The translations under genes were made by a program, and so were the position numbers. From Crambe crambe (Eukaryota > Porifera > Demospongiae > Poecilosclerida > Crambeidae), in assembly GCA_963924555.1 (NCBI GenBank), contig OZ004581.1:6363338-6427337 (forward strand): a DNA stretch of 64,000 nt. The letters run 5' to 3'. Of this stretch, positions 49,862 through 60,822 are shown in pieces (the stretch's first letter is position 1; the number at the start of each line of letters is the position of its first letter). The notes below the pieces were generated by a model. That model had not been told where the DNA came from. It did not search any database and saw only the letters and a program-made list of their open reading frames with translations.

Positions 49862-51613
49862 TCAAAAATCAAAGTAGTCGAAGTAGTTATAGGCACCTGG
49901 ACCACTGCTACCACCACAGTATCCACCTCCACTACCACTGCTTCTTGGTGCTGCTTTATTCTGCTTAACAATGCTGTCCTGCATAGCAGGGATGAGAGCC
50001 CTGGTGAAAGCAATCTTGAGCAGTTCCTCTGACGTAGCAATGTCAGGATACTGATTCAAAGCCCACTTCAGGTAGACCATGAACTCCTCCCAGTCGATAC
50101 CTCCGTCACTATCCATATCCAGGGCTTTGAGACCTTTCTTGGAATCTTCACACTCGTAACAGCCAAAGTACGGGGCCATGAAGCCATTGTAGAAGGAGTA
50201 GAACTCGAGGCGATTATCTCCGCACCTTCCTTCGCTGATATCCCACATGTCCCACGTTTCTCGCACCTCTTGGATCAACAGCTTGTGAGCTTCGGACTTC
50301 ACCTTGACCTTTTGAATCATTTCACTCATTTTAGGGGTGAGTTTTCCTCCAGCGCTATCAAAGAGAACAGCCAGCCCCACTGGAGTCATGTACTCTTCTT
50401 TGCGTCCACTGGTGAGGTCTTTGAGCATGACTTTCTTCATATTCTTAGCCATTTCAAGAGTGAACTGCTCATTCTCACCAAAGAGATTGACAAGTCTTTC
50501 CACTATCATTTGTTCAGAGGCAAGTGTAGTGATACGGTTTGGAGGTTTCACTCCATAGAATTCGGCCAGGCTGAATTCAGACTGCCCTCCCATTCCAGAC
50601 CCCAAGTCAAACACTGTATCCAGTGCACGCTCACCATAAATGGTCTGTTTAGGAGGAGGGAGCTCACCAGTGGTGATCTTGGTGATGTTGATTGCAGCCT
50701 GGCGCATAGCGATGCAGTTGAACTTCTTCAAGACCTTCTTATTTCCAGTGCGAACGAGATTCATGACAGTAACAATGGAGCAGGCATGGCCCATACCTGC
50801 CCCTTCTTCAGCTACACTGGCCCACACTCCATCGGCACCATTGCTCAGGCATTCCTGAACAGACGCTTCGCCAAACTCCCACTTCTTGTGGATGTGCACC
50901 AGAAGGTGGCCGGATTGCCAGTTGTATTCATCCATCAGCATGCGTATGCCCTTGGTCCATGCTCCCAACTGCTCAGGCAAGAATTTCCCCATCGGTTCCT
51001 CAAAAACAATCCCGAAAATACGCTTGTGGGGCTTCTTATTGGAGAGGTATTTGACAATATCAAAGACGTAGTTGGGATGTCTGATCATTGACACGGCTAG
51101 ATCACGGAGGTTCACTAGGATCTTGGCATCCCTGAAATGCCTGCGTGTATCCTTAAACCTCCTCTTCAGTAATTGCCGCATCTTGCGTACATCTTCTTGA
51201 CAGGTGAAGTTGGCCAGGTCTATTTCGAAGATGGGATTTGGGATGCCATACTGGATCATCTTCTCCAGTCCCACGGGGAGTTTATCTGGACTCCCTTTCT
51301 CTCTAATCTCAGAGAAAGCAAAGAATTTGCTCATGTCACCTTCCCTTTCAGAGAGCTTTGAAACGAATGCATCATCCACTCTTGTCATGTGGGAAAAAGA
51401 TGCAACAATAATGTGATCATAGCCACATTTCTTCACTTCATCCAAAATGGCCCACTTGTTTTCCAAGGTGTGGGCACGGATCTGACCCACTGTGCTCTCT
51501 CTCAGGGAGTTGTCCAGCACGAACAAATCCATTTCACGAAGTTTGCGTCTCTTCTCAGCATATTTCGACAGCTCTTCTTTAACAGCAGCATTCAGGTGAT
51601 CGTATTCAGACAT
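49862..51613 (-). CDS. HMGL-like DRE-TIM barrel protein with C-terminal EF-hand, intronless
   Basis: A single uninterrupted frame of 583 residues, start at 51613, stop at 49862. Residues ~28-320 resemble the pyruvate carboxyltransferase/HMG-CoA lyase-like DRE-TIM fold. The metal-binding start motif is DNSLREST (residues ~34-41) and an HxH motif sits in LLVHIHKKWEFGEAS, followed by NGADGVWASVAEEGAGMGHA. The family cleaves or forms C-C bonds using a divalent metal; the substrate here is unknown. Residues ~499-510 form a canonical EF-hand loop (DMDSDGGIDWEE), so calcium may regulate it. The tail is Ser/Gly/Tyr-rich (GGGYCGGSSGPGAYNYFDYF). The lack of introns may mean retroposition or an old transfer from a non-animal source. 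The frame is intact and a TATA box lies upstream, so it is probably expressed. Confidence 0.85.
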   Translation of the reverse strand: MSEYDHLNAAVKEELSKYAEKRRKLREMDLFVLDNSLRESTVGQIRAHTLENKWAILDEVKKCGYDHIIVASFSHMTRVDDAFVSKLSEREGDMSKFFAFSEIREKGSPDKLPVGLEKMIQYGIPNPIFEIDLANFTCQEDVRKMRQLLKRRFKDTRRHFRDAKILVNLRDLAVSMIRHPNYVFDIVKYLSNKKPHKRIFGIVFEEPMGKFLPEQLGAWTKGIRMLMDEYNWQSGHLLVHIHKKWEFGEASVQECLSNGADGVWASVAEEGAGMGHACSIVTVMNLVRTGNKKVLKKFNCIAMRQAAINITKITTGELPPPKQTIYGERALDTVFDLGSGMGGQSEFSLAEFYGVKPPNRITTLASEQMIVERLVNLFGENEQFTLEMAKNMKKVMLKDLTSGRKEEYMTPVGLAVLFDSAGGKLTPKMSEMIQKVKVKSEAHKLLIQEVRETWDMWDISEGRCGDNRLEFYSFYNGFMAPYFGCYECEDSKKGLKALDMDSDGGIDWEEFMVYLKWALNQYPDIATSEELLKIAFTRALIPAMQDSIVKQNKAAPRSSGSGGGYCGGSSGPGAYNYFDYFDF

Positions 51614-51698
51614 TATAAATTAGCCTGCTGGAGTTTCTTTTGCTAGTAGATGAAGAGAATTGCAGAGGAGAACTGAGCTGAAGTTCCAAATTGCCTGC

Positions 51699-51705
51699 TT
51701 TTATA
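51699..51705 (-). promoter_or_regulatory. TATA box of the DRE-TIM/EF-hand gene
   Basis: On the minus strand GAGTATAAAAGCAGGC lies about 90 bases upstream of the ATG, the expected place for a TATA element with a short 5' leader. Confidence 0.55.
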
Positions 51706-52230
51706 CTCAAAGTCCTGCACATCCTGCTAAATTCAGGAATATACGTAGCTAGCTCATAGGTGGAAATGAATCTAGCTAATCGGTCCACCTGTAGCTAGAT
51801 CAAAGTCCTGTTGGAGCCCACAAGTCTGCCACATGTAATTTAGCTGGTAATCTTTAGCTTCCTAATAATTAGGTCAGTATCAATGATATTCATGTTTCAG
51901 GTCAACAGCCCACATTGGTACCTCTCTAAAAGCCATTAATTACACAGCTGAGCAGCTGCAGACTTAAAGTGCTTGTACTTGTGATGATTTTGTGGCTAGA
52001 AAATGGACATTTTTGACTCGAAAATAATCCCTACATTTACAACTGCTATAGGCAGTAGATGCAATACATTATACAGCCGGCTAGAATTACTTAACCTTTT
52101 TATTTAGAAGAAATTTTTGGCACTCATTATTATAATAGCCAATAATAACACTGGCCTTATCATGAATAGTACTGTCTATATACGTATAACTATCATAAAA
52201 TACATTAGTTCAGCTCCTGCTTCGATCCTC
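51706..52230. other. Intergenic upstream of the DRE-TIM gene
   Basis: No exon or repeat recognised. Confidence 0.4.
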
Positions 52231-52231
52231 T

Positions 52232-52460
52232 ATCCATGATTATTATTAATAGCTTCCTAGCTCTATCCATATAGTTTAGCTTCCTCTATTCATTAATACA
52301 TTGTTTAGCTTCTTCTACATAATTATTTTAGCTTCCTCTATCCATACTTATCTAGTTTAGCTTCCTCTGTAATTCACACTTAGCTTCCTCTATTCATAGT
52401 TACTTCCTCTATAATCCATACTTAGCTTCCTCTATCCTAGTTTAGCTTCCTCTTATCAGG
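52232..52460. repeat. Minisatellite of TTAGCTTCCTCTATCCATA-type units
   Basis: TAGCTTCCTCTA recurs about ten times at 20-35 base spacing. Irregular and diverged. Confidence 0.75.
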
Positions 52461-52525
52461 CAGATGTGCAGTGTGTTAGTGTAATATTTTGTGGAATATT
52501 CAATCTGTATACTGAGTCAATTGTT

Positions 52526-53040
52526 ACTATAGATTTCAGGATGGTTGTCTACAAAGAATGAGAAATAGGTAGTGGCTTAGCTACAAGGACCTAAGAAACC
52601 TGATCCTTTCTCATGTCCTATACAATCCATGCAGTTGTGTAAACCATAGAACAAAATTAATTGTATCCACCTATTCCAATGGACAGTAGAGTGGATTGCA
52701 GTGATCTTGCACCTAACCAAAATTTACATAGCTTCCTTTAAGTACCCCAACTCTAAAGTCCTTGTAAGGATGCTATGTAAATTTTTGTTTGGTGCTCTGA
52801 ATTTCATGTTGCAAGAGTACTGCATGCAATCCACTGTAGCAATTCTACACTCAGCAGTTACTTATAGACGCCTCCCCTGTGTATCCTGTTGAAGTGCTAA
52901 ACTGAGATAACTTATAGTTATCAGAAGGTGGATGCAATCTACTGTTAACATAACTGCATAATAAGGACATGTTTTCTTAAGTTCATTGTAGTAAACCAAT
53001 TATTACCTATTTCTCATTCCCAACAACTATCCTGTTTGGG
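52526..53040. repeat. Composite inverted repeat containing a CAGTGGATTGCAGTG MITE
   Basis: The left part (ATTTCAGGATGGTTGTCTAC...) is a copy of 31487-31652, and its inverse arm lies at ~52980-53035 (TTACCTATTTCTCATTCC). Between them, 52690-52840 is a hairpin related to the MITE at 27205. Confidence 0.65.
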
Positions 53041-53321
53041 AAACATCAAGGGGACTTGGATCCAGCAGGAATTAGATTGTAATCAGATTCAAATTTTACC
53101 ACCAATTCCAACTGACCAGATTCAAATCACCACCTAGCTATTCCAAAGGAATTCTGGACCAACACCAACAGGAATTTCTGGACCAACACCAACAGATTCC
53201 CAACTGGGAGTTACAACACATTACACATTGATACCCAAGGGCATATCTGCACAATGAATATTTCCTAGAAGAAATGTATCTAAAAATTCATGGCAGGGGG
53301 AAATGTATATATATAGCTATA

Positions 53322-53557
53322 CACTGCAAAAAATGGGATGTTGTGAATGATTATTATTGACCTGTGTGAAATTGACACTGGGTGAATTAGGAACACTCCT
53401 AAAATTTAATTCTTCTATGACACTCCATGCACTGTGCTTTCTACTGTAAGCACAGCAGAAGTATCGTATATAGAGTGTCATGAATGTACACTATAGTACA
53501 CCTGGTGTCAATATTTTGCACAGGCTTATAACAGCCCAATCTTATTTTGTTACAGTG
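53322..53557. mobile_element. TA-flanked MITE (CACTGCAAAAAAT)
   Basis: CACTGCAAAAAATGGGAT pairs with ATCTTATTTTGTTACAGTG; TA flanks. Related ends at 38466-38593. Confidence 0.65.
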
Positions 53558-53626
53558 TAAATGTATAACCTATACATCCATGCATTGTTCATCACTAGTG
53601 CATGATAGGATGGTGCTATCCATGTT

Positions 53627-53657
<31 letters not shown>

Positions 53658-54115
53658 GGATGTTGTATTGTATTAATTAACATTCAAGGAAATTGAGAGG
53701 ATGAAATTAAAAATAATAAATAAACCCTGCTTATATTTCTAAGCTAACATGATAAAAATTTGAGAACTAATTCTATTGAATAAGTAAACCATTTACACCC
53801 ATAGGAATTAATGTATATTCCCTGAAAACACTTCTTCAGGTTCCACTGTAGCTATTTACTTCTGAAAAGATTGTGTGCCCTGCATGCATGATGAGTTAAT
53901 CTTCAGTTAAATATGCCTGAAGAAATGAATGCTCGCCATGCAGCAGGGCTGTAGCCAGGATTTTAGAAAAGGGATGACTGAAGGATATCTGTGCGTGCAA
54001 AAAAGTTTTTTCATGGCCATGTCTAGCTACTTTACCCTAAAACATGCCCATGCACTGATGTTTTCCATTTTTTGATATGAGTGAGGATGGTACCACTTCT
54101 TCACAATCTACTAGC

Positions 54116-54152
<37 letters not shown>
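53627..54152. repeat. Two poly(C) tracts and a MITE end
   Basis: C runs at 53627-53655 (29) and 54119-54152 (34). GGGCTGTAGCCAGGATTTTAG near 53947 looks like one end of another MITE type; its partner was not found. Confidence 0.7.
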
Positions 54153-54153
<1 letters not shown>

Positions 54154-54610
54154 AGGAGGATCACAAGCCAGATAAAATGTTACACATTTTCATTCTCTGA
54201 GGGCAGTGTCAACAGTCTTGCAATGATCAACCTCTCGGTTTTTTATGCATCATATCACTGTATGGTAGCTATCATGTATGTAGGTTAATTTTAGTGGCTT
54301 ATTATATCTACATTTATTGCTTCATTTACTTCTGCTTTCAATTTGAGTGATTCAATTTTGTGCCATTTTCCTTGTATAAACTGTGTCACATTTACTTAGA
54401 GGTAGAGGGAAGGTATAGGCCAAGAAAGTGGTGATACGTTAAATCAGTATATACGCCACTTTTATAACTGGTCAGGCATAGCTGTAGCATGCAGTTTTAC
54501 TGCAGTGAACCTAGAATACTGTGATACTGGGAAGCACATTCCATGACCTTGGGTAAACTGAGCATGCATGCTCACCTGCAATTGTAGCTATTGCTTTCCC
54601 CTGATGCTAG

Positions 54611-54761
54611 TAAAGTGGTCTCTGGATTATAGGACCACACCTTGGGATGGCAGAAAGTGGAAAGTGGTTTTATAATTATTGCTATAATAGAAGGATAAAT
54701 AAAAGGACCAATGGTCTAATAAGGCAGGGTGCAGGGGTCTTATAATCCAGGGATCACTGTA
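54611..54761. mobile_element. TA-flanked mariner-like MITE
   Basis: GTGGTCTCTGGATTATAGGA pairs with TCTTATAATCCAGGGATCAC. Confidence 0.65.
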
Positions 54762-55244
54762 CTCTTTGTCATGTGCATGTGTGTATAATGCCTATAGTTG
54801 ATGGGTTTGGTCTGGCCTTCGATGTTTCTGGTCTCTTGAGGAACTAATGGAAGCAACTGAACATGAATAGTGTTAAGGTATCTGATAGATGAATTATTCA
54901 ACTTTCCAGGAATTGTTGAGTATGCTAGATTGGTATAATTATTCACTCAACGATTTCATCTATCAGAGAAGAAATATTAATTAGAATGTCAGGAAGGTCA
55001 TTGTGTTCACAATAATTATGCATCACTAGCACTCCACATGCTGACATCAATAATTTATTGAGGAAGCAAATCCTTAGCTACTATTCCTTTGCTATAATTA
55101 TTTCCTGAATCAAGGGGATGGGGGGGGGGGGGTGCTCAAGCCCACTGAGCTGCCTGCTGGCTACAGGCCTGTGCAGGACACTTTTCAGGCTGAGAAGTTC
55201 TATATTCAATAAGGAAATTTTCCATGGAACTGTTGATACACTTA

Positions 55245-55355
55245 ATCAGTACAGTATGCTTATGAAAACATGGCCCTGAAATTTTATTGGTGCTAAAAAT
55301 GTGCCCTGAAGTATTTTTATTAGCACATCTTTTCATAAGCATACTGTACTTATTA
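55245..55355. mobile_element. Short hairpin MITE
   Basis: TACAGTATGCTTATGAAAA pairs with TTTTCATAAGCATACTGTA; TA at each end. Confidence 0.75.
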
Positions 55356-55597
55356 ATTAATACACTTATAATATTAAAACTGTTTCATGACTTATTATTA
55401 TGCCACCAATTTAAACACTATTAATAATTAGCATACCATGCCATTGGCTCCTGGAGCAGAATCTTGGAAATAAATTCATTTGCATTATGCAAATTCTTTC
55501 TTCCATCCTTATGGTGACATCATCGGCTGACTGAGCATGCATGCTCACCCCATAATAACTGTGTATGTAGTAACTATATAAATCAGAGTTGCCAGCA

Positions 55598-56240
55598 ATG
55601 ATGTTTTACTTTATTTTTATAGTTTTGGTGAGTACTCATGCCTGTCAACAAAATTCTACACTTCCAGTTGTAGTCTCTACAGCTGTAATTTGTGGAACAG
55701 CATCTGGAGTCTGTCCTTCTGCTGAAGTTATAGAAGCAGAGAGTATAAGAAGTCAATAATATCTTGGATAATATAGCAAAATCAGAACTGTTTTCCATGT
55801 TCATGTGGTGGTCATGGAGAATGGACTAGGATTGCCTTCCTCAACATGACAGACCTCACTCAACAATGTCCCACTAATTGGAGTCTTACTACTTCACCAA
55901 TCAGAGCTTGTGGTCGATCATCCACTAATGGTAGGACGTGTGATTCAGCTTTCTTCCCATCTAATGGTCGTTACTACTCACATGTGTGTGGAAGAATCAT
56001 CGGATATCAAAAGGGCTCACCGAATGCTTTTGAACCATCAATACTAGGGAATCCTGGCTTGGAGGATCCATATATGGATGGTGTCTCTCTCACATATGGT
56101 GCAGCAAATTTATGACAACATATTTGGTCATTTCCATCTGCCTACTATGAAACAGATTCAAATTACCAAGCAAGTGTTAACTGTCCTTGTACAAACAGCA
56201 ATGTAAGCTGGCAACACAGTTACAGAGGAGAAATTTAGCT
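55598..56240 (+). pseudogene. Relic of a secreted Cys-rich sponge/cnidarian protein
   Basis: The start at 55598 gives a signal-peptide-like N-terminus (MMFYFIFIVLVSTHAC) and runs to a stop at 55757. A shifted frame then continues CPCSCGGHGEWTRIAF, QCPTNWSLTTSPIRACGRSS, CDSAFFPSNGRYYSHVCGR and DPYMDGVSLTYGAANL, hits TGA at 56113 and resumes HIWSFPSAYYETDSNYQASV, NCPCTN. The motif order (CxCGG.GEWTR, CGRSS, CDS, CGR, DGVSLTYG, IWSF, CPC) matches an uncharacterised secreted family that I recall as expanded in sponges and cnidarians. Three lesions make it a pseudogene. Confidence 0.65.
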
Positions 56241-57072
56241 AAACATAGCGAATTATTTCTTTGAGTTTTGTAAGCACTGTATGATGAATTAACTATCAAG
56301 TTCATGAAAAATGGTTGTTTCGGGGGAGGAACTGGTAAAGGGACTACACAACCGTCATGAGAAGATTGGTAAAGGGTATTATGAATACAAACTTAATGTG
56401 TATGACCACAGTATGCATCCAGTTGTTGCTGGTATAGTTATAAAATAAATTACTTGTTTAATGGATTTCCCTTCGACACTTGTAGCTACATACGTACATA
56501 GTATAGCTACTGTGTATACTAGAACCCATGCTCAAAGAGATGTCATTACAGTATGATGCATAGTAGCTATACTGAGGTATACAGAGTAGTATACAAGTTT
56601 ATATTTTTAGTTTATTTTGTCCTGTCTGCCTACAAAAAGTCCTTTCGAGCTTTCAAGTAATGTACAATTGACCCTCCCAGCCATTCTGATTAGCTATATA
56701 CATGCTAATAACATTGCTACCATTTACCACCAATAATATTACGTATGATAATTTTAACCAATTAAAAAAAATAATTGCTTATCACATATCCAAACTGGAG
56801 TTTATCTACTATAGATGCTGATCACACAATGCATGTGGTACGTGATCATCACATCAAAAAAAAACAACAACAACATTCAATGTACATGGAACATCCAAAT
56901 TGTTAATATGGAGGAGGGGTGGGTTATCTAGGCCTCACCCTGTTAACTGAAAGGTTTTTCTTATAATTATTATATATATTTGGGACTGTCTGACACAATT
57001 GACATTAATGTTTAACCATGATCAGAACTCTAGAGTGTAGCTAACTGGATGTAATCTATTAATTTGCTGCAG
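56241..57072. other. Intergenic, no gene recognised
   Basis: AT-rich, with a short CAA tract near 56860. Nothing supported. Confidence 0.4.
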
Positions 57073-57538
<466 letters not shown>

Positions 57539-57988
57539 TAATAGAAGTGCATATTAAGATAAAAGTGTGGGGAAACTAGAAGATCTAATAATAAGTGGAA
57601 AAAAAACAGTCATTAATACATGTAATTTGTTATCACTAGAAGTGCATATCATCCTGCATACTGTACCTCTGAATGGTAGGGCCATATTATAATCTAGCTA
57701 CTATGTTACTGAGAGTTGGAAAAATTTTAGTTCTCCTCTCCACCAAGCTGAACACCATGTGTATGAAATATCAAAAAATGGCCAAAATGTGAACCTATAA
57801 CCATTGTGCAGGCGGCTTCATGAATTCAATATGGCGGAGAAATGTTAATCAAAAATTGCATGGCAGCTAGCTATTGGCATGTTTATTTTTTAGAAAAAAG
57901 GCTCTTCATCTTATCTTGCTAAGGTGTTATGAAAGGGCCTCCTCGTGAAAAGACTGCCACAAATTACATTAATAAAAGATACCCTCAT

Positions 57989-58250
57989 TCATCCATCTTC
58001 TTCTTCATCTGGTGCGGATACTTTGATGAATTCATAGTTATGACCAGAATGATCCTTGACAGTGCAGTGGAGACAGATGAGACAGCTGCAATCAAAACAG
58101 TAGATGTTCATGGGCTGGTTGTGCTTTGTACAAATCTGAAGAGGAGACTCCTGAGTAACGATCTTTTTAGCTCCTCCATTTTCAAGCTCATCAAAAGTAA
58201 CAACCTTATGCCCAGAAAGCTAGCCTTCCTCATGCTATCGATAGCACTGC
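57989..58250 (-). pseudogene. B-box zinc-finger (TRIM-type) exon relic
   Basis: The minus strand reads HKVVTFDELENGG, then a B-box pattern CTKHNQPMNIYCFDCSCLIC followed by LHCTVKDHSGHNYEFIK, to a stop at 57989. Cysteine/histidine spacing (CxxH, CxxC, CxxC, HxxH) fits a B-box type 2. Upstream (higher coordinates) an in-frame TAG appears near 58250 and no RING or coiled coil was found. TRIM-type proteins are often ubiquitin ligases; this fragment alone cannot be one. The 200-codon plus-strand frame over the same bases is a shadow. Confidence 0.6.
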
Positions 58251-58535
58251 AGATTGCATCGAGTCATATCACTGTTAAAAATGAGGTGTATGATTACACC
58301 TTTTTAGGTGCTTCAGGTGACATTATGCCTGAGCACCCTTTAATGATGTTTGAACACACCCTTTGGTATTATGTATTGAACACCCTACAGGTGCAGTGTA
58401 GCACCTTAATAACTTTCACATGCACCCTAGAGGGTGTAGCTATAACACCTGATAGGTTGAAAGAGGAACACCTTGTATCGTTTATTAAACACCCTACAGA
58501 GTATGTCATAACACCTGAATATGCAAATTGAAACA

Positions 58536-58539
58536 CTTC

Positions 58540-58589
<50 letters not shown>

Positions 58590-58590
58590 T
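58536..58590. repeat. (AAT)n microsatellite
   Basis: About 16 AAT repeats just downstream of the SAM-domain gene. Confidence 0.95.
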
Positions 58591-58622
58591 TATTATATAT
58601 AATACAGCACAATAATGTACAA

Positions 58623-60701
58623 CTATATTATACTCATTTTATTAAGGTTGGAGACAAGTTTAGAAGTGGGTAATGGTACTTGCTGCCCATCTTTCAACTC
58701 AAATACAAAATGTTGAAAGAAAATAAAAAATGGAGCTAAAGATTTTGGGTACACTATGTCGTAAACAAAGTATACAACAATAAGGTCCAATAAACTGTCT
58801 TTGAATGACTTGGATTCTATTATTGTACTGCTTTCACCGGCAATAAAATATTGTGCGTTGTCAGTACCAATTTTTCCAAGCACAATGATATATGGTGTCA
58901 TCTGAGCTATATCAGCGACTTTTCTGTTTACATCAACGTCACAGTCCTATAAAATTTGATAGGTGAATTATCATAACAGAACCAGAGTGAATTATTTGGG
59001 TACAGATCTGGTGTCAGTGGGATGCAAAATTTCCACATTGGCATTATGGTTATGGAATTTGCAATTCGAACAGCAAGAGCTCTCATGCAGTAAGGCTTAA
59101 GATTCACCTATTCCAAATGGAGCCCAATGTACTGCTACTTTTCTACACATAATTATGTATAGCTACATAGCCTCACCTCAAAAGTGAAAATAAGAGAGTA
59201 TCCTTGTGGAATTCCCCTAGTATACAGTAGCTTCATTAGTATGGTAATACATGTGCCACATTTGAAGTCTGTAAAAGCAATCATAATAATTCAAGACAAA
59301 AATGTAACAGAAATGCAATTTCTTACCAGAATCATCAACGATCTCATCACTATTAACATCAAGCTCGTGAAGTAGATCTTTAATTTGTCTTCTAGTGGCA
59401 GCTTCTACTTTTGCAAAGGCAAATATTTTCCCTTTCCAAGAGGACCAGGAATCCATCAAGGTTGTTACTCTGTCATTTATACCAGTAATAGTTTTAAACT
59501 CTCGGTAAAGCTACAAGATGAGGACATAATCAATTGATACATGAGAAAATTCACAAACTTACAGCTTTTGTAGTACTTAAAGGTGGAAAAGCTTCAATGA
59601 TTTCAATTATATATGGATGCCTTTCATCAATCCATTTACGCCGACCAGCAAAAGTTATTTCCATTAAGTCTTTAATCAGTGCATGATTTTTCTTCCTCTT
59701 ATCACACTCTTGATTTAGTTCAGTTACCTTCAGCGTGTATTCTTCTTCTGGGAGACCGTTACTTGATTCCATCCTCAATCGTTTCTTTGGGGGTTCACTC
59801 TTACTTGATTTGGAAGATGACTCGCTCTCATGACCTCCTCTTCTGAAGTTCTTAAAACTGTTCCTTAGCCCCATTTTCCATGATCCCTGTATTGTTATTG
59901 TAGTTATATATCATTATTATTCCAAAGGTTTACTTACCCAACCACTTCCAAGCGGATCTGCCAGTTTATTGTATTTCTTCACTAGCTTCTCACAGACAGT
60001 TTCATACTGGAGATGATTCGGTGTTGGTGTATGCTGCAATACAAGGGTACGCAGAACTCGTACTATCTCAGAGCGTGCTTTTGAAGAAACGACACCAGAG
60101 TCAATTGCATCACGAACAGCAGAGCTGAATGAGACAGGTTCAGGTATAACAAACTTTTGAAGCCATTGGTAATTTGGAGAGGATTGAGGTGGGGGTTCTT
60201 TAGTCTATAAGAAATCACAAACTGAGTTAGAATATATAATCATTTGTAGCAATAAAACCCTTGCCTTAACAGCCAAATACAAGTATAGTCCATATACTCT
60301 ATGGCTATAGGTATAATAGAATATGCTTAACCTTTGGTGTTTTTTCCTGAGGTTGATGCTGCTGAACTTCTTTATCTTTTGGAGCAATCTAATGAAATGA
60401 TAAAGTGAGTGGCTAACTTGATGCATTCTTAAGTCTACAGACTAGAAATTATAGAACCACTTACTTCTTTTTTAAGAGTCCTCATCAGTTCTTTTAATTT
60501 GATCCGAATACCCATTACTGGAACAAGTTCTTTAAGGTCCTCTTCCTCCAAGGCCAAGAAAGTTGACCCTGAAATCTCATTTTCTTCAAATTTGTGGCAC
60601 ACACTCTCTGAAAATTCAAGGTCTTGTAGGTAGTCAGAGAATTGGCTAACATTCAACTGTAGCACAGAAATGGCAGGCATCAGATCCAGAGTGTTCGCCA
60701 T
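58623..60701 (-). CDS. SAM-domain protein of the SAMD3-like multicopy type
   Basis: Minus-strand exons 60701-60465, 60388-60332, 60204-59938, 59886-59563, 59510-59327 and, after an exon I could not resolve near 59107-58980, 58946-58623 (stop). The first exon encodes a SAM domain (FSDYLQDLEFSESVCHKFEE, then LALEEEDLKELVPVMGIRIK). Exons 3-4 carry ARSEIVRVLRTLVLQHT, YETVCEKLVKKYNKLADPLG and SWKMGLRNSFKNFRR, typical of the repeated SAMD3-like genes of sponges and fish, then KRMRMESS-type basic and IKDLMEITFAGRRKWIDERH. The last exon has GTDNAQYFIAGES and VYDIVYP. SAM domains mediate oligomerisation; the rest has no known activity. Shares a 121-base promoter with the C2H2 gene, and the pair may be transposon-derived. 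Confidence 0.7.
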
Positions 60702-60822
60702 ATGCTTTGTGCAGCTGCTCGATTGTGCGCTTACGGCTGCTCGAACGACTGCGCATGCGCTTACACGCGAGCGCGGGCTATTCGCGCGGATAGGTACGTG
60801 AAGCCAGGTGAAGCCTACTAAA
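60702..60822. promoter_or_regulatory. Bidirectional GC-rich promoter with NRF1-like site
   Basis: 121 bases separate the two divergent start codons. The stretch is far more GC- and CpG-rich than its surroundings and contains TGCGCATGCGC (60750-60760), a perfect palindromic NRF1-type site, plus several CGCG steps. No TATA box was seen, which fits a CpG-type divergent promoter. Confidence 0.55.

Noticed and set aside
50270-51091. A 273-codon plus-strand frame and shorter ones
   Set aside because: Shadows of the DRE-TIM/EF-hand gene on the minus strand.
57929-58531. A 200-codon plus-strand frame
   Set aside because: No family features, and the opposite strand encodes a recognisable B-box finger over the same bases.
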